Source of the DNA: Heterobasidion occidentale
Taxonomy: Eukaryota > Basidiomycota > Agaricomycetes > Russulales > Bondarzewiaceae
Length of the DNA: 35,187 nt
Assembly (NCBI GenBank): GCA_039111635.1
Contig: JBCAQO010000076.1
Span: 1 to 35,187, forward strand
Reading direction: 5' to 3'
Shown: positions 9,658 through 19,854 of the stretch, in pieces
How the letters are laid out: every line of letters starts with the position of its first letter
How positions within the stretch are numbered: the stretch's first letter is position 1
Program-made: the position numbers and the translations under genes
The notes under the pieces: model-generated
Databases searched by the model: none
Told to the model about the DNA's origin: nothing
Seen by the model: the letters and a program-made list of their open reading frames with translations, nothing else

Positions 9658-12625
9658 TCACCAAATCTGTCTCCTGCGCACACAGAGTGGCAAGATGGCA
9701 TGAGTATCATTAGAACAACTAGAGTACATCTGTGCACCGTCCAAGGAGTATAAAAGGAACCGCCCGAATCGATACCCCGACGGGCGCGCGTCCGACTTTG
9801 ACGTGTCATACGCGCGAATGAGGCGCGACTGGTCCTGGCGCCCCGGGTTCTCCGTCTGGCTGACCGCAAAGCCGCGATTGCGCCGCATGCGCTGGACGGC
9901 GCGCACCTTCTTGATCGCCTTTTGGAACCTGTCCGAGGAGGGGGGTCCCAGCAGGTGACACGCGCGCGGGGACGGTACGCACTGTTCCTGCCGCGGCCGG
10001 TAGTCGGGGATGTTGTATTTTTGGATCTCCTGCGCGATGTGGTACGACGCGGGCATGTACATGCGCTTGTAGCTGTGCGCCCCGTGAGCGTCGGCGCGCA
10101 TACGAAAAGGAAATTGGCGACGCACTACTTCCACACCAGGTCCCGACTGAGACAAAACAACGGGACGAGCAGGAGCATAAAGTAGAACACAGCGTCGGTC
10201 CAGAGCATCGGGACCAGCCCTTGACACTGGAGGGAAACCCCGATGGCGGGGGTGACGACGGCGTACAAGGGCAGGAAGAGCATGGTAAACGCAAAAGAGC
10301 CGGGGATCGCTGCGGTCGGACGCGCTCAGAGAAGAAAACGCGAGGAAACGGGGGCAGACGACGTACCGGCACGGTGTACTTTTTCCACAGGCTGTGGAGG
10401 GCACGGTCCTTCAGTTCGTTCCAGTGAAGAGGTAGAGGCACTTACTCGGACACCAGGGCTGCTTTTTTCAAAACGGTCAGGAGCACCGCGAGATAGAGCA
10501 TGGTCCCCCAGTACCAGTGGCCCGAGTCGAGCCCGGTCGCCTGCTTGAGGTCGCCCCAAAAGAGCATGACGAAAAACCCAAAGAGCACCTGCGAAGGAGA
10601 CGTGAGGGCGGGGAGGCGCGCGGGAAACGGGGCCGCTCACCATACTGTGATAGAGGGCGTTGAGGACCCAGAGCCAAAATGCGGTCTTTGTGAAAACCAC
10701 GTTTTGCTGCCCGAGCGTGTACAGCTGCGGATAGCAATCGAGGATGCGGGCCGAGACGAACTGGTCAAAGACGCCGATGACGAGCGGCAGGAGGACGGTG
10801 AAGACGACGTTGTACAAGGATAAGGTCCAGGACTCGTACGCGATCTGGCCCGAAAAGTTGTTGAAGAACGAGAACTGCGGCAGGGGCGTCAGACGAGAAC
10901 AGGGAGAACAGGACGTGACGAACCCAGAACTGGGTCATGTACAGCACAATGTTCTTGTAGAACGAGTCCGCGGGGGACGTGAGCCACGAACGCAGGCAGG
11001 CGGGCACGTCACGCACAGAGGATAAGCTTTGAGAAGCGCTGGTAGCTCCAGGCCCCGTGGACCAAGAGCAGCTTCTTGAGGAAGCGAAACTGCGAGATGG
11101 CGATATCGGCGGAGCACGCCGCTTGCAGACCCTGCACGGCGTCGATCAGGCTCGCGTGCAGCGGGGGCGGGCGGAAAGACTTGCCTCGACGCCGGAGATG
11201 CCGATGCTGACGTGTGCGGCCTGGGTCATGCGGGCGTCGTTGGCGCCGTCGCTGATGGCCAAGAGGTTCGACTTCTCGTTCTTCTTGACGAGCTTGACGA
11301 CGAGCGCCTTTTGGAGCGGGGACACGCGATCTAGAAACGATCTGTCAGCGTCGACGTGTGTGGACAGGGAGCGACGGACAGCAAATGACGGCCTTGCACA
11401 TGATGGCGAGTTTGAGGAACGTCTTGGACAGCTCCTTTTCGAGCGCGTACGTCAGGCTCTTGCCGTCTGAGCGGGCACGTCAACAAAGTACGACGACGGA
11501 GGAGAAGAACGCAAGGCGGCACAGCGATGATGAGAGCGAGCTCTTCCAGCTCGCCCGAGCTGCGCTGGCTCTTGATGGCGGTGAGACGGCGCTCGAGGGT
11601 GGTCTTGGTGTCGTGCATGGTCTCCCCGTTGATGACGACCTGTCGCGCTCACCCGGTCGGCCAGCCGCGCAGAGACGAGAGCGAGCGGCTCACCATGTTC
11701 ATCGACTCTGTGATCAGGCGGCAGTACATGCCGATGTTGATCGCAGTCTCCTGCCTGTCACCGGTCAAGACCCAGACCTGGGCGGGCGGGTGAGCGAGGA
11801 GGGATGTTCGGCACCGGGCGGGGAGATGCACCTTTATGCCGTCCATCTGGAGGATGTGGATGGAGTCAGGGACGCCCTCCTGGAGCGTGTCCTCGATAGA
11901 GGTCACGCCAAGGAGGAACATGTCGCGCTCGATGATCTCGGCGGCCTTGTCGAGGGCGTCGCCGCGGCCGTTGATGGTGGCGGCGGCCTGGTCGTAGACA
12001 GCGGACCACTGCTTGTACTCGGACTCTAGGATGTCGCGGTAGGCGATGCAGAGCGTGCGCAGGCCCTCGGTCGCGTAGTCCTGCGTGCGCGGGTCAGTGC
12101 ACCGTCGGGGCACGGCGGGGCTCTCACCTCGAGGTGCACGAGGGTCTTTTTGCTGTAGGGCTGGACCTTGCTGAGGCGCTCGAGATGTCGGCGTCGGTGC
12201 TCTTGCAGTAGAGCTTGATGCGGCCGTCGGGGGCACGGACGACGTTGGACATGTGCTTGCGGGTCGAGTTGAACTCGCACACGTTGAGGATCTGGAACTC
12301 TTGGGACACGCCGAGGACGTCGACAAAGATGGACTTGGGCTTGCAGGTCTGGGAGCGGGGAGGAGGTCAGACGGGACGCGGGATGTGGGACACAACGCAC
12401 GCACACGAAACTGAAAGCCGAGAAGCTCCGCGCCGGCGACAAGGGCGGCATCGTCGGGGCTGCTGGCCTGGTAGTGCATCTTGCCGTCCTTGAGCTCGGG
12501 GATGACGGTGTGGCAGACGGCGAGGAGGGTGAGAAACTCGACGAGGACGTCGCGTTCCCTGGCGGTGGCGGGGGCGGCGGCGTGTCGAGGAAGGGGTTGG
12601 CGCCGACGCCGTTGAAGATGGCGAC
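9658..12625 (-). pseudogene. Drs2-type P4-ATPase (phospholipid flippase), 5'-truncated and decayed
   Basis: The piece covers the C-terminal half of an aminophospholipid-translocating P4-ATPase. In order: [83 protein letters not shown], the last transmembrane segments (NIVLYMTQFW, YNVVFTVLLPLVIG, LWVLNALYHSM) and the Drs2-type tail YMPASYHIAQEIQKYN plus NRGFAVSQTEN. About 15 exons can be placed, for example 12348-12128, 12080-11832, 11777-11694, 10874-10641, 10072-9983 and 9928-9658; the stop is at 9658-9660. TM1-4, the actuator domain and the DKTGT phosphorylation site are absent. Lesions: frameshifts near 12186 and 10367 and probably 12570; KGAD changed to KSTD (12193-12204); GDGAND changed to SDGAND (11236-11253); acceptor GG instead of AG at 10968-10969; donor lost near 11524. 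One intron (11132-11184) is GC-AG. R2 repeat abuts its 5' edge. Confidence 0.9.
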
Positions 12626-12629
12626 TTCG

Positions 12630-13520
12630 ACAGCGGGAACATCGACAGCGGAGAGGGCGAGCACGAGGATTCTGGGCGAGAGCGTGCATAGGGGTCAAGT
12701 GAGCGAACGAGCTTGGCGTCGAAGAGATCGAAGGCGTCGCAGGGACGCAGGTCGAACAAAGGGTAAGCCGAAAGGATGAGAGCGGTAGGTACGCACCTTG
12801 GTAACGCTCAGTCTCCCTCTTCCTAGCTCATCTCTTTGTCGCCAGCTACTACTCGCCCTCCTCGTCGACGCACTGAAGCGCGTGTGGCATGATGTTTGAA
12901 ACACTTTGCGCGCTGGCGCGGAGCGCAAGTGGGGCGGGAACGGGGGCGCGTGAAGGGGCGGCGACGGTGGAGGGACTGTGTAGGGGCGGCGGGGTCGCAG
13001 CGGTGACGCAAGACGAGGAAGGGCGGACGAGGGGACGACGAAGTGTTGATGTTGCGTGGGATCGAGGGGATTACCGTGCGTGGGATTGACAACGCGAACG
13101 TTGACGGTCGAGAGAGTCGGTGACGCGCGAGCTTGGGCTGGAGGCAACAAGCGGAAGGGCAATGAGTGGCGGGTGTGCATAGCGTCGAGAAGACGCACGT
13201 GCGCGCATGGGCTCGAAGGCGGGAGCGTGGACGTCAACGTCAACGGCCTATGGGTTTGAAGGTACTGGGTAGGCGGCGGGCGTGGTCATGAGGAGATGGG
13301 TGTGGGCTCTAGGGCTTGAGGGGACGAGGGGACGTACGCATACGACTTTGGGTCGCAGGCAAATGGATGCGTGTATTGAAGAGGACCGAGCGTGCGCAGG
13401 TGGGATCGAGGGTGGGATTGACGCTCGAGCGGGTCGAGAGGGCGAGAGTGGCGTCGAGCATGCACAGGATCTTCGCGGTGACACGGTCTGGGATGCCTGG
13501 GCGAGTGACCCGAGCGAGGA
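12630..13520 (-). repeat. Composite repeat unit, copy 1 (contains R1 core copy 3)
   Basis: In the minus direction the unit opens at the CGCTCGGGTCACTC segment near 13520 and continues with a segment encoding ASQTVSPRRSCACS. It then runs through a GTTGACGTTGACGTCC-type stretch (about 13225 on plus), the R1 core (12789-12890) and a CGACCTGCGTCCC-type stretch, to the edge of the flippase. The same order of landmarks occurs at 14690-15306 with a shorter middle. This is a large diverged duplication. No ordinary gene is seen within it. Confidence 0.7.
12789..12890 (-). repeat. R1 core copy 3
   Basis: On minus it reads PHALQCVDEEGE followed by stops and LATKR, then ERYQG before GTGCGTACC-like sequence. 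Plus landmarks are CTTGGTAACGCTCAG and CCTCGTCGACGCACTGAAGC, shared almost exactly with copy 5. Confidence 0.7.
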
Positions 13521-14165
13521 AACCTTCGACTTGAGCATGGAGATGGTGCTCTGCGCAGCAGCCTGTTGAACTTTGAGCGTGCGCGAGAGCTTGAGTGAAG
13601 ATTTGACCCGGAAGGCGAGGGCATTGAGGCGCTCCTAGGACACGGAAGGCATCCACCACTGTCGTCCTGATCCTTGACACGCTCGAGCTTATGGGGCGAC
13701 AGTCGCAATGCTCCGTGCGTCGCTGACGTCGTCGCCGTTATCGTCGCCGTCGTCTCCATACTTGCTGTCGTCGTGGTCCTCGGAACGGAGCGTCCTTGGG
13801 CGTCGTCTGCCACATACAGGGTCGCCGCGAGTATGGAGAACGCTGGTCGCGTGGACGGCAATTTTGTGGGCGGAGGAGCCCATAGCGGACGGGGGGCAGG
13901 CGCGGAGGTATGCTGGAAGATGCGGCGCGCATGGGGACTGGGGCGTGCACTATGCTCTGAGTGCGCTAGATATGCTCCTGCCTTGGTTTCTTGGAGAGCT
14001 GAGGTGGCATGCACGAGACTGGGAGTGTCGTCGAGGTCAGCGATGAAGACGGGGCGGGTGTTGGGGGAGGAGCTGAGGTAGCTGGCCAGCTGGCCAGCCG
14101 GTAGACTGATATCAAGGGGCCAGCCGTGGAGGCGCCGTCCCAGCAGGATGTGCGTGGATGGTGGA
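13485..14165 (-). pseudogene. Unrecognised gene fragment with coiled-coil-like segment
   Basis: Readable minus-strand pieces, from high to low coordinate, are GRRLHGWPLDISLPAGQLAS then RPVFIADLDDTPSLVHATSA (about 14010-14150), an acidic run EDHDDSKYGDDGDDNGDDVS (about 13720-13790), and ERLNALAFRVKSSLKLSRTL then VQQAAAQSTISMLKSK (13540-13634), whose heptad-like pattern suggests a coiled coil. The last piece begins right after a possible acceptor CCTAG at 13635-13639. The pieces lie in different frames, so introns or frameshifts separate them. Its 3' end (SLGSLAQASQTV) is shared with the repeat unit that also follows the NFX1 fragment at 15306. No family was recognised. Confidence 0.4.
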
Positions 14166-14169
14166 AAGA

Positions 14170-14335
14170 GAGACGACAACGCACCTTCATGACGCTTGTC
14201 CTGATCAGCGAGCGTGCATGCGTCGTTGACGGACGTCCTCGTCGTCCATGCCCACCCCTCCTCCTAGCCCATCTCTCCGCCGCTGCCGCCGTTTCCTCCT
14301 GCGATTGCTCTGCCGCCAGCCAGTAAGACTAAGTT
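14170..14335 (-). repeat. R1 core copy 4
   Basis: On minus it reads YWLAAEQSQEETAAAAERWA, with EEGWAWTTRTSVNDA in a second frame, then a GTGCGTTGTCG donor-like sequence directly upstream of the fragment at 13485-14165. Plus landmark: GACGTCCTCGTCGTCCATGC. Confidence 0.65.
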
Positions 14336-14780
14336 GAGAGCGGGACAGTTGACGAAAGAGAGGTCGAGCGTGCGCGAGGTCAAGCGTGAGGTCTCGGCGA
14401 TGAGGCAGGACGATGGAGGAGTAAATGAGGGGTCGACGAGAGGAGGGGCCGAGAGGTCGTGCTGGAAGAGACGTGCGGGCGCAGACGTTGGTCGCAGGCG
14501 AAGATAAATGCGCGGGCCCAAGTGGTCGAGGGGGTCAAAGGCACTCAGCGGCGAGCGGGTGTGTGCTAGAGGAGACGGGCGTGGGATCGAGGGGATGCGT
14601 GCAGGCGGGTGTGGGTCGCAGGCGAAGGCAGGTGTGTGGCGTTGAGGGGTCGCACGTGCACGTATCAGAGGCGGGATTGACTATCGAGGAGGTCGAGTGA
14701 GCGAGCGGGCATGGCGTCGAGGAGGTCGCAGAGGTCGCGGGGCACAGGTTGAGCAAAGGGCGGGCAAAAAACTGAGAGCG
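14336..14780 (-). repeat. R2 spacer
   Basis: TCGAGG-type degenerate spacer with the same Arg/Pro/His-rich frames as 7746-9657. No gene or fragment was recognised. Confidence 0.5.
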
Positions 14781-15306
14781 GGAGGTACAAACCTTGGTAA
14801 CGTTCGGCCTGTCTTCCCACTCATCTCTCCGCCGCCAGCCGCTCCTCGCCCTCCTTGTCGACGCACTGAAGCGCGCGTGGCATGCTCTTCGCGATACTTT
14901 GTGCGTAAGTGCAGAGCACAGGTGCGAGGGTGCAGAGCACAAGTGCGACGGGAGCGAGTGGGTGTGTGTAGTGTGGGGAGGACACGCGTGCGCACATGGG
15001 ATCGAAGGCGGGAGCATGAATGTCAACATCAACGGCATCGGGATTTGAGGCTACTCAGTAGGCGGCGGGCGTGGACTTGAGGAGATCGGCGTGAGCTCGA
15101 GGGAACGGATGAACATGCGCATGCGACTTCGTGTCGCAAGCGAAGGCGGGTGCATGCACTGAACGGGACCGAGAGTGCGCGGGCAGGATCGAGGGTGGGA
15201 TGGACACTCGAGCAAGTCGAGAGGGTGGGCGAGAGTGGCGATGAGCATGCACAGGGTCTCGGCAGTGACACGGTCTGGGACGCCTGGAAGAGTGACCCGA
15301 GCGAAA
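14690..15306 (-). repeat. Composite repeat unit, copy 2 (contains R1 core copy 5)
   Basis: It matches 12690-13520 in landmark order. Plus-strand 15243-15302 (AGCATGCACAGGGTCTC and on through GACACGGTCTGGGACGCC) is nearly identical to 13457-13515. The R1 core is at 14783-14890, and the middle is about 200 bp shorter than copy 1. Upstream in the minus direction it joins the NFX1 fragment instead of the coiled-coil fragment, so the same repeat is fused to different genes. Confidence 0.7.
14783..14890 (-). repeat. R1 core copy 5
   Basis: On minus it reads YAQSIAKSMPRALQCVDKEG followed by EERLAAER, a stop, and AERYQG. It is the copy closest to R1 core copy 3. Confidence 0.7.
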
Positions 15307-15345
15307 AAAGTCAGCCTAGTTAGATGACAAGCGCGCGACGCACCT

Positions 15346-16555
15346 CTTCGAACGAACTCAGCAGGCACGACGGGCACGGGCCCTTGTGGTCCCGCTCCTC
15401 GCAGCGGTGGTTCCCGTACGCGAGCGGCTTCCCGCACACGAGGTTGCACTCGTGCCAGCCCGCCTCGTCCACGATGTCCTGCGGCCCCGCCGCCGCTCCG
15501 CCGCGGCGCTTGCGGCTCTTGCTTTTCGTGGCGCACGTGCCTGCGAGCGCCGCGAGGGGGTAGCACACGCGCGTGCACTGGTGGCGCGCGCACGTACGCA
15601 GCGCGCCGCAGGGCCTGTCGCACAGGATCTCGGGCGCGAGCGCCGCGCCGCCGACGGCGCTGCACGGGACGTTGCGCGTCGTCGCGCCGCATGGGCGCAC
15701 GAGAGGATGGAGCACGAGGGGCACGGGCCGGCGTAGCAGCGCATTGCACACGCGTGCGCGCAGCCGGATAGGGGCTTAAGGCAGAGGGAGGTGCAGGTCG
15801 AGATGAGGTCGGTGCAGGCTGTGCGGAGGAAACGGGCTGCGGGGAGGGAGGGGGGAAGAAAGGCGCGGAGGAGGGTGGAGGGGGTGTTTGCCGCAGGGTC
15901 AGTGGGTTGTGAGGGCTGGGGAGAGTGGGCAGGGTGGAGGGGTGCGGGAGGGCGGGTGGCAGGGCTGGGTGCACTGATGAACGGCGCAGGCGAAGGGTCT
16001 GAAAAACACAGTTTTTTCAGTCGAAGTCCGGCGCGGATGGAGGAAGAACGTACCGATCGCACGAATTCCCGCAATCAAACGACCTGACCCGCTGCTCCTC
16101 CTCCTCCTCGCCGTCTCCACGCACCACGGCGCACACCTTCTTCTCTCCCTCCCCGCACGCAAGCCGCTTCTCCACTGTCCCGCACCAGCACCGCACAGCC
16201 TCGGTCACCGCGCACGGCGGACACGCACCGGGATGGCACGGCTTCGCACAGACGTGGTTCCCGCACACGAGCGGCTTTTCACAAGTGTGGCCGCAGGAGA
16301 AGTCCATGCGCGCGGCGTCGGCGGTCGAGGACAGGGGCGCAGGGGCGGGGACGTGCGGGAGCACCGGAGGAGACCGTCTGCTTGCCGCAGTGGTACGGGC
16401 GCTGCGTCGTCACCTGGCAGGGCGGGCACAGGCGCCGGTGGCATGCGAGCGCGCAGGGATGCCCGCACGCGCGCAGGCGCGAGCAGGGGCTCGCGCGCGA
16501 GTGGGACGTCAAGAGGTGCGGGGGCTTCGGGACTTGGGTGGAGCCGCAGAAGCAT
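15346..16555 (-). pseudogene. NFX1/FAP1-type zinc-finger protein, internal fragment, decayed
   Basis: NFX1-type proteins carry a row of Cys/His-rich fingers (CGHxCxxxCHxGxCPPC). Here, minus strand: RACGHPCALACHRRLCPPCQ, FSCGHTCEKPLVCGNHVC with AKPCHPGACPPC, FACAVHQCTQPCHPPSRTPP, GCAHACAMRCYAGPCPSC, LCDRPCGALRTCARHQCTR, and NLVCGKPLAYGNHRCEERDH with KGPCPSC. An acceptor at 16556 opens the first exon, and a 55-nt intron (15999-16053) is clear. The usual N-terminal RING-like region and C-terminal R3H domain are missing. Lesions: one or two frameshifts near 16355-16372; the cysteine expected in THCPCGKH is a TGA stop (15899-15901); further shifts near 15880 and 15690; at least one finger cysteine is replaced by Arg (HSRASPC). 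The fragment ends at a GTGCGT donor (about 15345) and then runs into the repeat unit. Confidence 0.88.
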
Positions 16556-16825
16556 CTGCCGGGTGCGGGTCAGGGCTATGGGAGCAGGTTCAAGAGCGCG
16601 GGATCGACGTGGAGGGGTCTCGATGGTGTAGTGTATGCGTGGCGTCGAAGGTCGAGGGTCAAGGGTGAGCGGGAAGAGCAGGTAAGCGGGCGAGAGCGGA
16701 TGGGAATCAGCGGATGTATCGTCAAGGGCTGGGGTGTGGAAGGGAGGCTGAAAGGCAGGATCTGGGCGGGAGTCGCTTGTGCGAGGGGGAAAGACCGGCT
16801 CGAGAGGGAGAGGGATAGCGCGAGG

Positions 16826-16980
16826 GACGACGTACCTACGTCATCGTCGTCCGTGCCCACCCACGTCTGTCCGCCGCCTCTATCCATCGTCCTCATCCAG
16901 CCTCTTTCTCTGCCGCCAGCCGAATCTCGTCCTCTTCGTTCATGTTCGAACGGCCGCACTGATTGCGCGTCCTGCGCTAG
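16826..16980 (-). repeat. R1 core copy 6
   Basis: On minus it reads NEEDEIRLAAEKEAG, then WVGTDDDDVG, then a GTACGTCGTCC donor-like sequence. It sits about 290 bp upstream (minus direction) of the first NFX1 exon. Confidence 0.65.
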
Positions 16981-17846
16981 CGCGCGCGCGGAGGCGTCGA
17001 TGGAGCGGCCTCGCCGTTCATCCCTCGACAATCAAGACGTTGAGGGCGCTATGTTGCGGGGATGTCGAGGCCTAGTGATGAACGCGCGCGGGATCGCAGA
17101 TACCGGAATTCAAGGGGTCGAGGTATCAAGCTTGCAAGGCGCCGAGCGTGCGAACGCTAACAGTCGAGGCGACGAGCGCGAGTGGGTCGATGAGATGAGC
17201 AGGAGGGCGCCGGGTGGAAGCTGCGTGCGCATCCGAGGGAACGAGTGCGCGAGGCTGTAGGTGGCAGGACGCAGGCGAGAGCGAACGCGAACGAATGGAA
17301 TCGAGGGGATGGTTGACATTTGATGGGAACGAGGGCACCGGGGGTGCTAGGCGGCGAGGGTGTGCGACGTCGAGAGCGGGAATATCAACAGCGGAGGGGA
17401 CGCGCACGAAAGTGCTGGGCGCGAGCATGCATAGGGCTGAGCGTGCGCGGAGTCTTGGCGGCGACGCAGCACAAGGAAAGTGCGAAATCGTGAATTGTGG
17501 AGGGGATGAGCGCAAGGTTTGCGCGGTCTGAGCGTACGACCAAGCGTGGCATCAAGAGCGGGGGTGTCGCCGTGGAGGGGGTCGAGGGGACGCATGTCGA
17601 AGGAGGGGCTCGAGGTTGTAATAGGAGAGCGGGGCGAGCGACTGGCTGCGGCGTCGAGTAGGGGATGCGGGCGTGTCGAGCGGGGGTCCGGGAAACGCAG
17701 ACGATGCGCGAGGGGGCGTGGACGATGCGGGCGGGCGGGCCAGTGGGCCAGTGGGCATGACATCGAGCGGGGAGAGCGGGGAGAGCAGAAGGGCGGGGGA
17801 TCGGTTTGAGAGGGTAGGACGGGAGAGAGGACAAACTAGGGCGAGT

Positions 17847-17960
17847 GACGTACCTCTCGTGGATGTCCTCGTCGCCCGTTCCCTCCCTCTTCTGTGATCA
17901 TCTCCACCGGCGCCGAACCTCATCTCATCCTCATTGTCGTAGATGCCCGCGTCGTCGAGC
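17847..17960 (-). repeat. R1 core copy 7
   Basis: On minus it reads LLDDAGIYDNEDEMRFGAGG, then ERATRTSTRG, then a GTACGTCACTC donor-like sequence. It is preceded in the same frame by a Ser/Ala-rich piece (SPHAPSTISAAEASRSTNAH). Plus landmark: GTGGATGTCCTCGTCGCCCG. Confidence 0.65.
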
Positions 17961-18181
17961 AGCGCAGGCGTAGGCGTGTGGGCATTGGTGGAGCGGGACG
18001 CCTCTGCGGCGGAGATGGTGGATGGCGCATGGGGAGAGAGACGACAGGAGTGTGAGCGTGGGCATGGACAGCGAGAGAGGTCGGGATCGGGAAGGGAAAG
18101 GTCAATCCCTCGAGGATCTGTAGATAGTGGAAGTAAAGGAAAAGAAAAGGAAACATCAGTACACGGCCTCGGCGATGCTTG

Positions 18182-18505
18182 CTTTCTCAGGGCCTCGGCG
18201 GAGGCCCATCGTCCGCTTGCATCAATGAGAGCGCGAAGGAAATGGGCGCCGAGAAGGAAAAGGAACAAAAGGTAACTCACGTCGTAAGGTTCAGAGTGCT
18301 CGTTTTGCTCATCTGGACCGGCGTAGACAGGAAGAAGGGCATGTTGAAGGTAACCTGTCGGAAGGTCTAAGGCCTGCTGGCTAGCAAGGCTGTCGATATT
18401 GGCACTAACAGGGCGTGGACGAGGGGTCGCAAAGACGGAAGAGGTACGAGCGCAGACGAGAGGTAGACTAGTGGTGCTTCTTCCACTTCGGGCGGAAAAT
18501 TTCGC
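18182..18505 (-). pseudogene. Family F exon pair, copy 1 (unrecognised)
   Basis: The minus-strand frame 18281-18505 (75 codons) reads SVFATPRPRPVSANIDSLAS, then ALDLPTGYLQHALLPVYAGP, then DEQNEHSEPYD, and ends at a GTGAGT donor. About 40 bp on comes LIDASGRWASAEALRK. Related pairs occur at 19855-19965 (LLGHFGYNE, then LHALNDASGHSTYDAALSK) and 22140-22298 (IPLIYRHQPL, then LHALDDASGRWAITEALS). The alternation of exon, donor and DASGRW-like exon is conserved, but no AG acceptor is visible before the second piece in any copy. An R1 core follows each one (copies 7, 8 and 10). The protein family was not recognised. Confidence 0.45.
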
Positions 18506-18609
18506 TCACTAATCGTGTGGGCGAACGGGGCTAAGTTTAAAGTAAAGTTATAGGTACGCTAACAAAAATATAAGAGGCTGTAGGTGCAGAGGAGCAGATA
18601 AGAAAGTAG

Positions 18610-18740
18610 CTTCGAGGGAGGTGTATACGCACTCAGAGCATATGAAACGAGTTGCGCAACTACATTCATATGGTATTTACGAACAAATAGAACATACAAG
18701 GGCGAGGGGGGAATGGGGCGGCGAGGCTGGGCTTGTCGCA
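18610..18740. repeat. Dispersed copy of the kinase 3' flank
   Basis: Shares CATATGGTAT, ACAAATAGAACATACAAGG and GCGAGGCTGGGCT-type landmarks, in the same order, with 23826-23915, the sequence just downstream of the kinase-like gene. It may be the tail of a lost second copy or a short mobile repeat. Confidence 0.4.
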
Positions 18741-18941
18741 AGACTATACTCTCGGGACTGCTGGGACAGCGATAGCGTGAGTTCTGCTGCAATTGTACAC
18801 TCGTGTCAATACCCTCTAGCGTCCTGTGTCCCACGACGTCCTGCCGAGAAGGCTGTTTGTGATGTGGAGCATCAGCATCAGTACTACGAGGAATGAGGTC
18901 AGGGAGAGGAGGGAGAAAGGAAACGAGGCCGGCGAAGCTGG

Positions 18942-19046
18942 CGGCCGCGTGCTGTCTGCAGCAGCCAGTCTCCCCACAAAGCCCAAATTCACCTTCGGCG
19001 AATTTGGGCTGTGGGGAGACTGGCTGCTGCAGACAGCACGCGGCCG
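18942..19046. repeat. Foldback palindrome with arms of about 47 bp
   Basis: CGGCCGCGTGCTGTCTGCAG at the left is mirrored by CTGCAGACAGCACGCGGCCG at the right. Pairing continues through CAGCCAGTCTCCCCACA and GCCCAAATTC to a small CCTTCGG-type loop. By eye the arms differ only by a two-base AA insertion and one mismatch near the loop. The right arm plus TTTCTGCA recurs at 20954-20985. Confidence 0.93.
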
Positions 19047-19140
19047 TTTCTGCAACACGTGCGACTCGTCCACTGCAGAGCCCTGGATGTCGAGGTTAGT
19101 GGTTTGTCCGCTGTGGAGTCTTCAACATTGAATCTCGCCG

Positions 19141-19457
19141 ATGCGTTGGTCTAGAGGTCAGCGCAGTGTGTTCATGTCGTCGCTAGTAAACATGATCTCA
19201 CAATCGCCGAAGCTTTGTCCACAATACGCTTGGTGCAGCAGGTGGTGGTCGAGCGCACTGGGTGGCGAGTGTGCGTGGCGTCGAGGGCGGAAGCGTGATT
19301 ATTCGAGGGGACACAGATGGAGGGATGGGTGGGCAGATACAAGGAGTGGTCGGTCCACACATGCGGGGAGGAACCAAGGTGGTTGGGAAGACAAGTGTGT
19401 GGGGGGTCGAGGACGGGGATGTCGAGGGAGGGGCAGGGAGAAAGGGCGATAATGGGA
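19141..19457. repeat. R2 spacer
   Basis: TCGAGG-type degenerate spacer (GGCGTCGAGGGCGGAAGC and similar). No gene was recognised. Confidence 0.5.
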
Positions 19458-19612
19458 GGTACGTACCATTGTACTCTGCCTGCTCGGCGAGCGTGTGTCT
19501 CATCATCCTCGTTACCCACTCTCGTCTCCCGACTGCCGCTGTCTCTCCTCTTCCTCAGTATCCGCTCCAATTTTGTTTCATCGACATGGACAAGCCCGCG
19601 TGATGAGACCTT
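19458..19612 (-). repeat. R1 core copy 8
   Basis: On minus it reads VHVDETKLERILRKRRDSGS, then TRVGNEDDETHARRAG, then GTACGTACC-type sequence. It is one of the more diverged copies. Confidence 0.55.
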
Positions 19613-19854
19613 CGCTTTTCTCCACGCGTCGTGAGGCAGGGTGGGAGCAGAGGGGTTGTTGAAAGAGGACAGCGCCAGCCGTGAATGTCGCGGACAGCGA
19701 TGAGCGAAAAGACGCCGGCGGCGGAAGAGCGCGTGGAGAGCGCGCGGAGTGGGGTCGGAACATGTTGGTGTTTTGAACATTAGAACTGCAGGCTATGAAA
19801 TGCAAATAAAGTGGAATGTTAGTACGCACTCCCAGCAACGTGCACTCACTTGCT

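Larger units (their letters stand above)
16556..18180 (-). repeat. R2 spacer with R1 copies 6 and 7
   Basis: TCGAGG-rich spacer again. Plus 17372-17410 (a GAGAGCGGGAATATCAACAG segment) matches the repeat at the flippase breakpoint near 12628-12650. Long plus and minus frames are open but show no protein-like sequence outside the R1 cores. A GGGCCAGTGGGCCAGTGGGC tandem lies near 17737-17757. Confidence 0.55.

Noticed and set aside
19145..19165. TTGGTCTAGAGGTCAGCGC, similar to a tRNA A box
   Set aside because: No matching B box (GGTTCGAxTCC) and no cloverleaf could be drawn from the following sequence.
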